In this document: positions 37,516 through 49,334 of the stretch, piece by piece
Layout of the letters: each line of letters opens with the position of its first letter
Position numbering within the stretch: the stretch's first letter is position 1
Assembly: GCF_032362555.1 (NCBI RefSeq)
Contig: NC_083525.1
Location: 4,387,501 to 4,451,500 of the forward strand
Direction of reading: 5' to 3'
Source: Amyelois transitella
Lineage: Eukaryota > Arthropoda > Insecta > Lepidoptera > Pyralidae
DNA: 64,000 bases
Program-made: the position numbers and the translations under genes
Notes under the pieces: generated by a model
Told to the model about the DNA's origin: nothing
Seen by the model: only the letters and a program-made list of their open reading frames with translations
The model's database searches: none

Positions 37516-38184
37516 GTTCGTTTAAAAAAACTTTCTTTAGGCCGCTGCGTATAATTTGTTTTCGCTCCTTTTTCTTTTCAATCACCATTTCATTCTCTAC
37601 TACCACCGTTCCTAGTTTTGGAATGTGCAGTCTGACACGCGCCCAGTAAATTCCTAGAGAAAGTTTTACAAAGCTGCCATTGAAATGAGGAGTGTAAGAA
37701 CTCTTCTCTATTTTTAAGTGTTTCAGCATTTTGCCGGGAGCTTCATTCTAGTTGCTTATTTTTGTACCAGTGGCATATTTCAGCTTAATTCGTTCAATGA
37801 ACAATCTTTAACATTTATCTTGTCGAATGTGGATACCGTCAAAAGATTGATAAGTGACCTCCCATTAAATCACTAGACCGTGTCTGAAACTAATCGTAAT
37901 AATTTATCAAAAAATTTCAATGGTGTCATCTTCCTGTCAATTTGCTGTGGGCGTCTTGTATCCGGCTCTTTGGCGCACCCTATGCTCATGCGCTTACTCA
38001 GGCACCTTGATTTAAACATGGAAATAAATGGAAAGAACAAACAACGTAGTGGCATTAGGGTTAATTCATCTGAACATAGTGTGGCGTTTGGCAGAGTCAA
38101 ATAAATATATAGATATATATAGACACCTCTATATCCCTTACGGGGTAGACATAGTCGACGTATAGGATATAATAGATAGGATTC

Positions 38185-38345
38185 TTTTTGTGGGCAAAAG
38201 GTTAGCAACCTGCCACTTTTTGAATCTCAATTCCATCATAAAACCGTGTAGTACAGTTGAACCTGGCCTTTCAGTCTTTTAGAGACTGTTGGCTTTGCCT
38301 ACCCCGTAACGAACAAAGACATAATGATATTTGTGTCTGTAGTTT
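38185..38345 (+). repeat. Family A dispersed repeat, diverged 3' half
   Basis: TTAGCAACCTGCCAC, CAGTCTTTTAGAGACTG and CCTACCCCGTAACGAACAAAG. A reverse fragment of the same family abuts it at about 38100-38150. Confidence 0.6.
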
Positions 38346-38639
38346 GTAGCCAATACCTGAAATTTCCCGCTCCCTACACTATTATTTAATGTTATATTGT
38401 ATGACTACTCTACGCATTACAAATCAATGGTTGAACCGCTCCTGTTCAAGCACCATTGGTTACAATGACGTCACGTATAAGTACAACTGTATCGATTTTT
38501 TCATGTCTTGTATTACAGTGCGTATAATTGATCTTATTTTAATGACTTCGTAAATTGTCTTCTTATTATAGTACTGGCAGGTAATAAAATCACTCCATGT
38601 TTTCCTATGGATGTTGTAAGAAACGGGTTTTTTTATGTA

Positions 38640-38795
38640 AAATGGTATGTTACATACATACATACATACATAAAATCACGCCTCTTTCCCGGAGGGGTAG
38701 GCAGAGACTACCTCTTTCCACTTGCCACGATCTCTGCATACTTCTTTCGCTTCGTCCACATTCATAACTCTCTTCATACAAGCTCGGCGGTTTTG
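38640..38795. repeat. Another dispersed repeat (GGGGTAGGCAGAGAC type)
   Basis: A CATA microsatellite is followed by AAATCACGCCTCTTTCCC, GGGGTAGGCAGAGACTACC and CTTGCCACGATCTCTGC. A diverged copy lies near 32480-32560. Confidence 0.55.
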
Positions 38796-40044
38796 GTATG
38801 TTCTAGTTTTTTATAATTTTCTCTTTAGTGTGACTTCTGTGTTATACATGAATCTCTTATGTTTGTAGACGGCAGAAAATGAATTGAAATGGGAAATTTG
38901 CAGAACAATTTATTATAAATGTTTATACGTTTTTACTAAATCTTTCCTTATCTAAATAAGACCATTACGGAAACGGGAAACTACCCTACTGCCACGCAAG
39001 GGTGAATCAGCGTTTAGCAATAAACTCCGTATGACCTACATACATTGTATTTAAACTATTTTTGTTATACCTACATATGTATGAATTCAAAATGCGATAT
39101 AGTCCGCCATTGCAAGTGCTTTGTTACTTTTATAACTATGTACAATTTTCTTGTTACTGTGTAAATTTGTATGCAATAAAGATATTACAAACAAACGTTT
39201 AGAAAAAAAAGGCATTAGGTTTTTTCAGCAGTAACATAACACTTAGGTATACGAAAAAAAGTTCAGTTCTCAAATAATTCTAATGTGTACATTTATTTAC
39301 CTAGATTAATAAAATACCCATGTAAAAATTCATCAATCACGTTAAGTATACTTAGATCCAAATAATATTAAGGTGCCACGTAACGATTTACACAAATTTG
39401 TTAAAATTTTCACCCGCTAATTTAATATTGCGTTATTCAAACCTACGCTGTCTTAAATAACAGATTTGTTTGTTTGTAAATACTTTATTGTACATAACGG
39501 TAAACATAGAATGACAAAAAAATCGTCAAAAGGGCCGAATTCATAAATTAGAAATTTTGATTTCCATTAATGCCACTTTGTTCTTGTAATATTTCCAAAA
39601 TAATGAAATGGTGTATCAGATTCATATCTGAATAAATAAAAAGTTACTCAATTATACATCAATTTAATTTAGCATAGCTAATTTTAATAAGGATTAATGA
39701 TCAGTTACAGCATTAATTAATTTTCGAAGTGACATCTGTTCCTTTCTTAGAAATAATAGTAAACAATAATTCCCTGAAATGCTAGTTGAGTATTTTTTCC
39801 TTATTTGCTTCTTAAGGGACTTTCAAGTTATGTTTGATAAGATACTTGATGAGTAAGTAGTAGACTAACTTTTAACCAGATATAGATAATATTTATTTCT
39901 TAGCGTACAAATATTAAGTTAAATACTTAGTTTACTTTCAACTTTATTTTCTTAAAACATAGCCTGAGACAATGACTGTCCTAAATACTTCATAAATTTT
40001 TAATAATATTATAATATATAACCCCTAATCATTACCACCATTCT

Positions 40045-40195
40045 CCTGGTCTTACTCCCGATTGCATTACCTTTCTGAAGAGGCTCCCGGAATCCATCTA
40101 TGACCATGAACATGGATTGGACGGGACAGGTCTATAAGTGATTCCCGTCAGACCGACGTAACCTTTGCAGGGGAACATTATCTATATTGGACCAC
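40045..40195 (-). repeat. Family B SINE body fragment
   Basis: Contains AAGAGGCTCCCGG, CTATGACCATGAACATGG and CGTAACCTTTGCAGGGGAAC. Confidence 0.55.
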
Positions 40196-40234
40196 GTCAT
40201 TCAGTTGCCTAAATAGTCAGCCCCCTTATCGAAG

Positions 40235-40314
40235 AACGTTGACAAGGCATATGTCTTGTCTTCCCTCACAAATGACAGAAAGATGGATGATAAGACATAC
40301 CTCTTATCAACGTT
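40235..40314. repeat. Imperfect inverted repeat, 26-bp arms
   Basis: Arm 40235-40260 begins AACGTTGACAAGGCATATG and pairs with 40289-40314, with a few mismatches. Confidence 0.55.
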
Positions 40315-43300
40315 TGAGAATCGAACTAGTTTTCGTTTACAACGACTTAGGTACTTGATGGAAAATAATATGTAATCGAACGAAAGTAAGCTATCGCAAA
40401 CATGAATAGATAAACTTGTGTACGTACAAAAAGGACCATCTTATCAACTAGATCTTTCCTTATGAAATAGTTGTTATTGCTTGTTCGATCAAGATACGGT
40501 TAAAGCGCAAAAAAATATTATTGTACTAAATTTGTATCAAATACGTCGGTAATTGTTAAGGCCACGGAACAAGTATAGTCTGCGGCAATTAGTTTTTAAC
40601 ATTTTGTTATCAGAGATACAATATTATTTTGCAAAAGTTAAAAAATATTTATTTATACTTAACTCTTTATGCGATATTTTATCAAATTAGTGGTCATGGC
40701 AACTGCGTAAAAATATCAATTAGTATATGATCAGATTGGCTGGAATCGTAGATTGGAATGGAAAGAGTGAGTTATTTCTTATCTTTAATTAGTATATAGA
40801 GTGGCTTAATTAGCTACATTCATATAGAGCTTGTGAACAATCATAGGGAGAAGAGTGCTGCTTGAGTCTAATCTTTTCATGGTATTATCAACTGATTTCA
40901 TTTTGATATCCATGAGAAAATGGCTGGTAGTACCAGATAAACTAAGAGAAGCCTACTCCATGCTTTCGGTACAATGAGCTGGAAAGAGGACACGGTAAAT
41001 AAACAAGTAACCGATTAAAAAATACTGACCACTAAACCGAACATAACACTGGCATGGAAAAAATGAACAAGCACAAATTGTATTTAAATTTTTAAGATTC
41101 CGTACTATCGGACTTTATATGTATATTCCTTTAAGAATTTTCCGTAGTTAATAGAAGTGAAGTTAAAGTTACTCTCAGAACTTGGCTGTAACTGTTTGTT
41201 GCTAATATGACATTTTATTTTATTTTCTGATATTATGCGGAAAAAAAATGTTCGGTGCCTTCTCAGATAATAGCTTTTTTTTCGCTTTCCATTATGTGAA
41301 GAATATTTTGACAAAGGTTTTTCAGTTGCCGCTTGTATTAATTCGCCCAGAATGTTTTTGCTGTAACGTGGGTGGCTTGGTTTTTATAACTTTATTCTGT
41401 GCTATGAAATCCACAGGAAAATATAGAAGTAGTCCCATTTTTTCGCCCTGTAATTTATACCAGTCAATGTCTTAACTAGGATACAGTCCAGTCTACATGA
41501 TATTTAAACTGCTAGTGTATTTTTACTTCCGAGGTTCTTATACCAGAAAACAAATGTTAGTACTTAAGTAGTTATAAAAGAGCTATCATTTTGTCAGTAA
41601 ATTGTTAAAAAATATTATATTATAAAATGATAGTACCTACAAATATATAAACTTCAAGTATGACTTTAAAGCCTGTTAGCAGGAAATATATCATAATTTA
41701 AACTTATTTCCACAAGTATTTATAATCGATTGATTGATTAATGCTTAATGGACCCTCTGTTTTTGTTATTCCGTAATACGCGTGTATGTGCATATATTAA
41801 TGAAAAGTCCCCGATAGCGAAACCTACGTCACACTATGGCCGAGATTGATCGCAAATGTATAACAGTCGAATAATTTTGTGAAGAACCTTTTCTTATCTC
41901 CCATTACATTAGCATAAAACACTTATATACGCATGTTGATGTTTCGAAAACCTATTATGTGGTCCGCAAGGAACGGATAGTAGCGTGTAGATTAATTGTG
42001 GATAAAAAAAATAGAGGTAAGAATTAATAATTCAAATTAATTGACATATGCATAAAAACTTTAACTTGTGTATGTATAATGTTGATATTTTATTGATGCT
42101 GCTCATAAAACTAAACATACTTAATCAAAATTATCAAGAGTTTTGACCTTATGATAGAAGTAAAGGAAATATTTTTTTGGTTATAATTAACATGTGTTTA
42201 TGTATACACTAACATGTCTTTATTATATTACGCTTTATTTAGGTTTTTAGTTTTTAACTTATTTTACATTCATATCTTCAATAAACTATAAGGGTAAAAC
42301 TTTTGTTTAGCTAAGTATATCAGAATGGTAAATATACCTATTAGCATTGATTTGACACAGTTCAACGATTTAATAAATATAATTTTGCCCGAATATGTTA
42401 GTTTGGCGGAAAGTGGATAATACGATAAGTAATAAAAAATAACAAAATTGATAAAAGTTCCTTAATTGAATTAAAAAGTAACTGATATGTGACAATCTTT
42501 ATTTACATTTGAAATAAATAAAATAGATGTATTTATTTAAAATTCTTCCTCTTCTGAGTGACTGCGAGACTGGTCTAGAAATTTGATATTTGACATGTCC
42601 CTATGTCTAGGAGTACACTGGAAGAAGATTTCTTGAAATTCCTCGGGTGGAGTCGCGGGAGACCTCTAGTTTATGTCTATTATACATATAGGGCTTTCGG
42701 TATGTAGGTTTGTAAACACCACAAACATTTCTTAACAAAATTTGTTGCGGTCAATAATATTGAATAAAATTGATACAATTTTTGATGACACCTGGATACG
42801 CAGAATTACTCCTTGTTATGCCGATGTCTAAACGTTGTATCGATTAAGTTTGCAGGTCACTGAGCTAATTCAATAAGATGCGAATGCACTTCACACAATG
42901 CATATAAAATTTATTGCGATGTTTAAGACATAAATAATTGGCCTTTGTAATCCTGACCTAATCATAAAATGCCCTTTAAAGAGATACTTAAGATTACCTA
43001 CTTTAACAACTATTTACCTACGGCAGAACTTTTGGAAACTGAGAGAGAATTGCTATTGTGTAAAATATCCTTTGGCTTTTAATTCTCACGTTGTGCGTAT
43101 AACTTATTATTAGTATGTTTAATGTGTTTTTGTAACTTATAACTTTGTTTAACTAACCGATCAATACTTTTATACATAGATATCCCAAGCTTAACCAGCA
43201 TGTACTTATTAGGTACATCTATCCTAAAAGTTGGTTTCTTTTCTCGTCTTTAACAGCGGTACTCCAAAAAGTCGTTATCAATTGCAGATTCATTAACTTG

Positions 43301-43370
43301 ATATGCTCCTAACTACGAGTATGATAATGATCTTCAGATAAACAGTATGACATTCAATTCTTCCACAGAC

Positions 43371-46300
43371 ATGACGCGTTTCATTCTTCACGTACTGGCC
43401 CTTGCAGTAATTTTGACTTCAGCTACTGCTAAAAGTTTAAACTGTAAGTACCTTGCACGTATTTTTGAGTGTATTTTTCATAATATAAACTAATAATAAT
43501 GTCGAAAAAAAAATAAGTCAGATTATATTTTAGTATTTAACGTAAAATAATGTAACTACAGCCACGTAGCTAATCGTAGAATAGTTATTAATTATATTGT
43601 AGACAGAAACGAGACTTTTGATATGTCTCGTAAAAAGCCGTGATATGTGTGTAATTTTTTTTACATTTACTTAATATCATTATATTTACTTCTTAATTCA
43701 TAAAGAATAGTTAGTAGTTACCTCCTGTAACTTGTTTTTTGGAAATGAGAAATTTATAAATTAAGCTACCATAGAATACCTTTATACTTACTAGCTGCGC
43801 CCGCGACTACGTTCGCGTGGAATAGTTATTTTGGGCATCATTGAAGACAAGGATGAATAATTTTCCCGTTTTTTTTCACATTTTCCATTATTTCTTCGCT
43901 CTTAAAAGTTGCAGTGTGATGTTGTATTGCCTAAACCCTTCCTTGACAAATGGTCTATTCAACACAAGACAAGAAGAATTTTTCAATTCTAACCAGTAGT
44001 TCCTGATTAGCGCGTTCAAACAAACAAACAAACTCTTCAGCTTTATAATATTAGTAAACATAGGACTAACTTCCACGCTGGTCTGGTAGCGAAGAAAACT
44101 ATAGTATGTGTCAGCTGCTTCTCTTCCAGCGCTTATTGTAAAAAAAATTAAGAAAAAGGCGATAGGTTAGAGATCTGTCACTATTTGAATCTCCATTCAG
44201 CATTGAGCCGTCCACCCGGGGCCTTTGGACTTTGAAGACTGCTGGCTCTGTCTACCCCGTAACGGACAAAGACTTTATAAATGTAGCATGATCAATAAAA
44301 GCTTTCGTTCTTCATTTCCAGGTTACCCATTCTCATTTGTGGACCGAAACCAATGGGGCGCGGAACCGGCCAAAGGTCAGACTGCCCTGGGCGCTCCTGT
44401 GCAGTTTGTGGTCATACATCACAGCTACCAGCCAGGAGTGTGTCTGACCAGGCAGGAGTGTATCACCGCGATGAGGTCAATGCAGAGCTTCCACCAGAAC
44501 GACCAGGGTTGGGTCGACATAGGTTACAAGTAAGTTTGAAATAGAATAATGAAAATGCAACGCAATATTTTTATCAGGTTCTAAGCGCCAACTTAATAAG
44601 AGTTTAATTTCCTTCTTACACGTATGAACCTCATAAAGTGTATGTACAAATAATCAGTCAGAAATCAATTCGTGTAAAATACTGAACTGGCTGTTGCCTG
44701 AATGAGCGGTTTTCCAGTCAGAAATTAAACTAATGTTATAAGAGTAGATAACTGTGATAAGAGTAATTTGTACATAACCGTAATAGGAATCGAATCTGGG
44801 CGTCAGGATTTATACCTATTTCAGACTCCTTTTCCATTCGAACACCAACGCCTACAAATCATCTCATTGTATCTCATAACAAAATCTCAACATAATATTT
44901 TCAGTTTCGCCGTGGGAGGCGAAGGTAGCGTGTACGAAGGCCGGGGGTGGGAGAACGTCGGCGCGCACGCAGTCGGCTACAACGCTCAAAGCATTGGCAT
45001 CTGTATTATTGGAGATTGGATAAGTGAGTACTTACTTACCTTTACTGAATTATCCGTCATCATCAAAGAAATCAGAATAAATAGGTCTTTCCCACCACCA
45101 CTCTTGGTTCTACCAACCTTTCAGTTACATTCATGAGCCGAATCATGGGAGTGCGCTGGTCTAACGGCATATTATTATCCTTTCTTGACTCTCCACAAAA
45201 GGGCTGACGACACGCAAACTTTATTATGCTGAACTAGCTTCCCCCCGCGACTCCGTCCGCGCGGATGTCGGTCTTCGCGTGGATGGTTTATTTCTCCATT
45301 TTGAGTAACTCTGACAATGATATCTTATAAATATATTTTGGACCCAATTGCGGCTAGGCCTATAATAATTAAGGAGATCCCTCTATTGAGCTACTGCTGT
45401 TGAGTTCGCGTTCTGCAGTAAGTAGTCCGGTCAATTTAGACCAAAAAAATTTTAAGAAAAAAAAAAACTGTTTAAGGAAAAAAATTAGGTACCCAAGGTC
45501 AAAGGTAAAAAAATGGGTTTTTCATGATTTTCTTCAAAACGGTAAGTTTTATCGGAAAATTACCTCAGACATAGATTGTAGATCATAAAGTTATCAATAA
45601 AAAGGAATCAATAATTTTTTTCAGTAAAGCTACCGTTTCTGAGATTTAACGATGCAAAAAGTTGCAAGCGTCATAATATGCATAAGCACGTCTCGTATAT
45701 ACTCTGTGTAGCAGTAATATAAGTAAAAATATTGTTCTGTCGGTAATTTTAACTTGAATTCAAAATATAAAATATACATAAGTATAATGAAACCCAGTCC
45801 CTTCATTTATACTTTAGTGAAACCTTGAGACAACAACTGTCTCTCTGTTAAATTGTGTACGTGGCTAGGGTCGTATACCTGCTTTATCTCAGAATGCTCA
45901 ACACATGAAGTACCGTTAGTCTTTAATAATAGTAGTCCTTGCGGGGATATCGTTGACGGCTATGGACACCACAGCCTCTCATGCCCTAGGAGTGTCGGCC
46001 GTTTAGGGCGCCATGCCGCCCTAAATAATATAATCCTCCGTGCTCTTGCCACCATCCATGTTCCAGCCATTCTTGAACCAAACGATCTGGCTCGGGATGA
46101 TGGCAAGAGACCGGATGGTATGACTTTGGTACCCTGGAGATTGAGGGCGGCCTTTGGTGTGGGATGCTACTTGTGTCAGACACTTGCGCCGTCTCATCTT
46201 CAGGTTACTAAATCTAAGGCAGGTTCTGCTTCAAATGAGGCAAATAACTTCAAAAGGCGCAGCAAATATGTAGGTATCGGTAATACCCATACTTTTGAAT

Positions 46301-48172
46301 GTTTTGGAGTAGAAACTCTGGGACCGGGGGCCCATCAGCTTTTCTGACAATTGTCGAAAAAGCTAATTGAGGTATCTCTTGACCGGAGGACAGTATATCT
46401 TAAATTATCTGGCTCAGAGAATCAGCATTGCCATTGAAATTGGCAATGCTGCCAGCCTTCTGGGCACACTCCCGCATGTTGATACTATGCAGGGACTGTA
46501 CAATTTATAAATTAAATTTTAGTTTGTAGTCATCTTTTTTCTTTCTTTTTATAAGTAGTTTTAGTTTTAATTTGATTTAATTGTAATCTCTATTATTGTC
46601 CTAAGATGAATTTCTTCACTTAGGGTTATTCTAATTTTTTAAAAATAATAAATGCGAGAGTTAGTCTTGAGTGCCACTGCGTAGTGAAAACACGTGTTTA
46701 TTCTAACCTATTTCAGACTTTTTCAAGTTTAATAATAAAAATGTTAAAAAAAAACGCGCTAATAGTACACTACTTCAGAGGTGGCGTGGAAACGTGTGCA
46801 TATTATGACGCTTGCAACTTTTTGCATCGTTATATCTCAGAAACGGTAGGTAGCTTTATTGAAAAAAAAAATTGATACCTTTTTTATAGATAACTTTATA
46901 ATCTACAATTTATGTCTGAGGTAATTTTCCGATTTGAAAAACTTACCGTTTTGAAGAAAATCGCGAAACACCCATTTTTTACCCTTGACCTAGGGTAATT
47001 TTTTTTCCTTAAACCTGAATCATGGGGAATTTTGAAATAATGCTTTTGTATATGTTTTAAACAATTATACTCATTTTCAGCTTGATGGGAATTAATGTAG
47101 CTTTGAATGTCTAGATTGACCGGACTAAAGTATTTCTTCATAGTAATTAGTAGCGGCCCGCGTGTGCCGCAAACGGTTCAAGCTAATTCAGACTTTCGGC
47201 GCTGTAAGTAACGGCGCTTAATCCACTACGGGTAACGCAACGTGTGTTCGCGGTTCTACAGAACAACGTCTATCGATAAACTGAAAAATTATGATTTTTT
47301 TTTCTTCGTATTTTTCCAGGATAAAAAATATCCTATTTTACGCCCAGGATAATAAGGTATAATTATACCAAGTTTCATCAAAATCGAACCGTTAGTTTTC
47401 ACGTGATGCCTGAACATACAGACAGACAGACAAAAATTTTTTTAATCACATATTTGTGTTTGGTATCGATCCAGTAACACCCCCTGCTATTTATTTTGTC
47501 AATATTTTCAATGTACAGAATTGACCCTTCTACAGATTTATTATATGTATAGATATAGATAATATAGACGAATCATCATCTACAGTCTATTTTGTCATAC
47601 ATACGAGTATACTTGTTCCAGCTTACAGCATCCATATTGTGTAATCTTGTGCCTTTTGTATCCAGTCAAATTTATATTAAACTAGCTTCATCTACACACA
47701 TCATCGTTTATATACAAAAGCTACAGCAAATCCTATGCGAATAGTCCCTTTTTCGAGATGTACCTTAGTTCCTTTTCAGTACTCCTAATTGCTACTTGCT
47801 GGACGTTTAAGTTTATATCTTACACCGAGTCGGTCTAAACCCTCCCGAGAAAATTCAGTAGTAGTACAACTTAACAGTACTAGTACAACTCCTGACGTAC
47901 ACGGGCACATTACAGCACTTTTGCAACATTTTTTTTTGTCATGTGACAGCCTCTCTATGTATAACTCTTACATTTTTATAACTTTTACAGATGTACTGCC
48001 ACCAAGAGAAGCTCTAGAAGCCACGAAACAACTGATACAGATAGGAGTGAGCCTTGGATATATCAGCCCTAACTACGTATTGATGGGTCACAGGCAGGCG
48101 TCAGATACGGAATGTCCAGGCAGTGCGTTGTTCAATGAGATCTCAACCTGGGACCAATTCCGAAGAGACTGA
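43371..48172 (+). CDS. PGRP: Peptidoglycan recognition protein 1 (secreted, amidase-type)
   Basis: Exons 43371-43443, 44322-44529, 44905-45023, 47991-48172; 193 residues; introns of phase 1, 2, 1. A hydrophobic signal peptide (MTRFILHVLALAVILTSATA) is followed by one PGRP domain. Markers: RNQWGAEP, VVIHHSYQPGVC, DIGYNFAVGGEGSVYEGRGW, VGAHAVGYN, GICIIGDW, LMGHRQASDTECPG. The zinc ligands of the amidase fold (first His of IHHS, His of GHRQ, Cys of ECPG) and the Tyr of DIGYN are present, so it could cleave the lactyl-amide bond of peptidoglycan. The C...C pair around 60-70 fits the conserved disulfide. The position before SIGI, often Arg in DAP-type binders, is Gln. First of three tandem genes; its last intron holds a transposon. 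Confidence 0.93.
44061..44283 (+). repeat. Family A (long form) next to PGRP-1 exon 2
   Basis: Shares CTGCTTCTCTTCCAGCGC and CTGGCTCTGTCTACCCCG with 19440-19775. It ends 38 bases before PGRP-1 exon 2, so that exon's intronic flank is partly repeat-derived. Confidence 0.6.
45425..47125. mobile_element. 1.7-kb TIR transposon in PGRP-1 intron 3
   Basis: Long terminal inverted repeats: left 45425-45682, right 46798-47125. The outer ends GTCCGGTCAAT...ATTGACCGGAC are each flanked by TA, as expected for a TA target duplication. The arms match over blocks such as GATTTTCTTCAAAACGGTAAG and AACGATGCAAAAAGTTGCAA; the left arm lacks roughly 70 bases present on the right. The interior carries a broken retroelement-type reading frame (45930-46530). 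No transposase motif was seen, so it is presumably moved by another element's enzyme. Confidence 0.75.
45930..46530 (+). pseudogene. Degraded retroelement polyprotein C-terminus
   Basis: Reads GHHSLSCPRSVGR, RHAALNNIILRAL, VPAILEPNDLARDDGKRPD, GMTLVPW and, after a break, ISIAIEIGNAASLLGTLP. I recall this motif series (LEPxGLxRDDGKRPDGMTLIPW) from the C-terminal part of reverse-transcriptase-type polyproteins in animals. The stretch after PW matches the expected GRPLVWDATC only in another frame, then returns, so two compensating indels have occurred. Further downstream the match is interrupted by stops. It lies wholly inside the TIR element. Confidence 0.55.
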
Positions 48173-48222
48173 AAAAAAACCAATGAATATGTACACTTGT
48201 AAGCAGATACACTTAACGCGTT

Positions 48223-48228
48223 ATTAAA
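48223..48228 (+). terminator. Poly(A) signal of PGRP-1
   Basis: ATTAAA variant 51 bases after the stop codon. Confidence 0.45.
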
Positions 48229-48374
48229 CTCCTATTACGTTTTAGAAATAATTTTATTTCTCTGGCCTTTATTTGTTGACTGGTGAAAAATGCCAGAAAT
48301 GTGACGATAATGTTACATTGCATAAGTATTTTCTTTAGTAGATTTCACCACCTCCTCTCATTTATTTTTAATTA

Positions 48375-48463
48375 TATTTTATTAAATATATGTTGAACTA
48401 TACAGTTCAACATATATTTAATAAAATAAATAAATTTAATTGTATACACAATTAAATTTATTT
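48375..48463. repeat. Twin adjacent perfect palindromes with ATAC loops
   Basis: First: arms 48375-48399 and 48404-48428 (25 bp, perfect). Second: arms 48428-48443 and 48448-48463 (16 bp, perfect). Each has the same 4-base loop ATAC, and they share one base. They lie about 200 bases past the PGRP-1 stop. Confidence 0.9.
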
Positions 48464-48532
48464 AAAATTCACAATCTAGCATAGATTAACTTAATAAACT
48501 AAAGGCTAAATCTGAATACATATTTCCCTCAT

Positions 48533-48630
48533 CGTAGTAGTTATAATTAGATTTAAGTGATGTGACGTCAATAAGTGGTACCTTGTATCCAATTTTGAAA
48601 ATAAATCTATTCCATTCTATTCTATTCGTA
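48533..48630 (+). repeat. Family E repeat 3' end
   Basis: GACGTCAATAAGTGG, CCTTGTATCCAATTTTG, AAAATAAATCTATTCC: the plus-orientation match to 5744-5875. Confidence 0.65.
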
Positions 48631-49199
48631 AGAAACACAGTTTGTAATAATTTTACAACGTTGAAAATAAAGTATCGATGTAAACGGCAAGTTAAAAACA
48701 CATTGTAGAAAAAGCGGAGCGGAGAACTGCAGTGTGAAATTTTCATGAACACCGTCAATTCGTAAATTATAGGCAGAATCTTAAGGTTAAGCTGAGCATC
48801 GGTAAGCACATAAAGTTATACTCACAGCTCAAAAATACTTAATCATTACTTTCAAGAAGGACACTTCTTGTCAACAAGTCTGATTGATCCAACGATGCTC
48901 GCAATGTTGAGGGTGTCAAACTAAAACGATTATGTTACGGAAAATAAAGGCATGTATACTTTTATTATTTCCGCTAACATATATTAATATGTTCTGCCAC
49001 GATGTATGAAACAGATACTAATTAACCGTTAACTTTACATATGCATCGCTATATCAGCTAGTAAGTCTGTAATGTTAAACTAAAAGATGTGAATTAATTA
49101 ACTGGAAGTTCAAACGAGACGGAAAAATCAACATTAAAACCATTTAATGTACGTAAAATTTAACATTTGAAGAGGACAAGTGTTTGTTATCGGCTAATA

Positions 49200-49261
49200 G
49201 GGAAAGTACCGAGAACTTGAATCCATATAAATGGACATCGATTATTTGTGTTGCATTCATT
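49200..49261 (+). promoter_or_regulatory. Core promoter of PGRP-2
   Basis: TATAAAT at 49226-49232 and an insect-type initiator TCATT at 49257-49261 are about 31 bases apart, giving a 5' UTR of about 76 bases before the ATG at 49335. Just upstream, GGGAAAGTACC at 49200-49210 resembles, but does not fit exactly, a Rel/NF-kB site. The placement is convincing; the Rel site is only a suggestion. Confidence 0.5.
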
Positions 49262-49334
49262 TTAGTGCACCGGGATTGTGGTGGTTAAGCGATTTTAAAT
49301 TAAAAAAAGAGAGCTTCGAAAAGTATTCAAAGAT

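Larger units (their letters stand above)
32828..43370. other. Gene-poor, repeat-rich spacer
   Basis: About 10.5 kb between the forked-like gene and the PGRP cluster. I see no exon with a recognisable domain. It holds family A pieces (32878-33018, 37379-37515, 38185-38345), family B pieces (33412-33560, 35480-35612, 40045-40195), a retroelement tail (35150-35395), another dispersed repeat (38640-38795), two imperfect hairpins (36341-36414, 40235-40314) and a CpG-rich TATA-containing stretch (36770-36880). Upstream exons of the forked-like gene could be hidden here. Confidence 0.5.
47990..49334. other. PGRP-1 end to PGRP-2 start: intergenic from 48173
   Basis: After the PGRP-1 stop (48172): ATTAAA at 48223 as a poly(A) signal, twin hairpins (48375-48463), a family E tail (48533-48630) and the PGRP-2 promoter region from about 49190. 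No further gene seen. Confidence 0.5.

Noticed and set aside
42772-42791. 17-base match (AATTTTTGATGACACCT) to 49504-49521, upstream of PGRP-1 and in PGRP-2 intron 1
   Set aside because: Sequence diverges at once on both sides and the match is too short to call a shared element or regulatory site.
46896-47141. 81-codon minus-strand open frame
   Set aside because: It lies in the right terminal inverted repeat of the 45425-47125 element, and the left repeat has a matching diverged frame; no coding signal.
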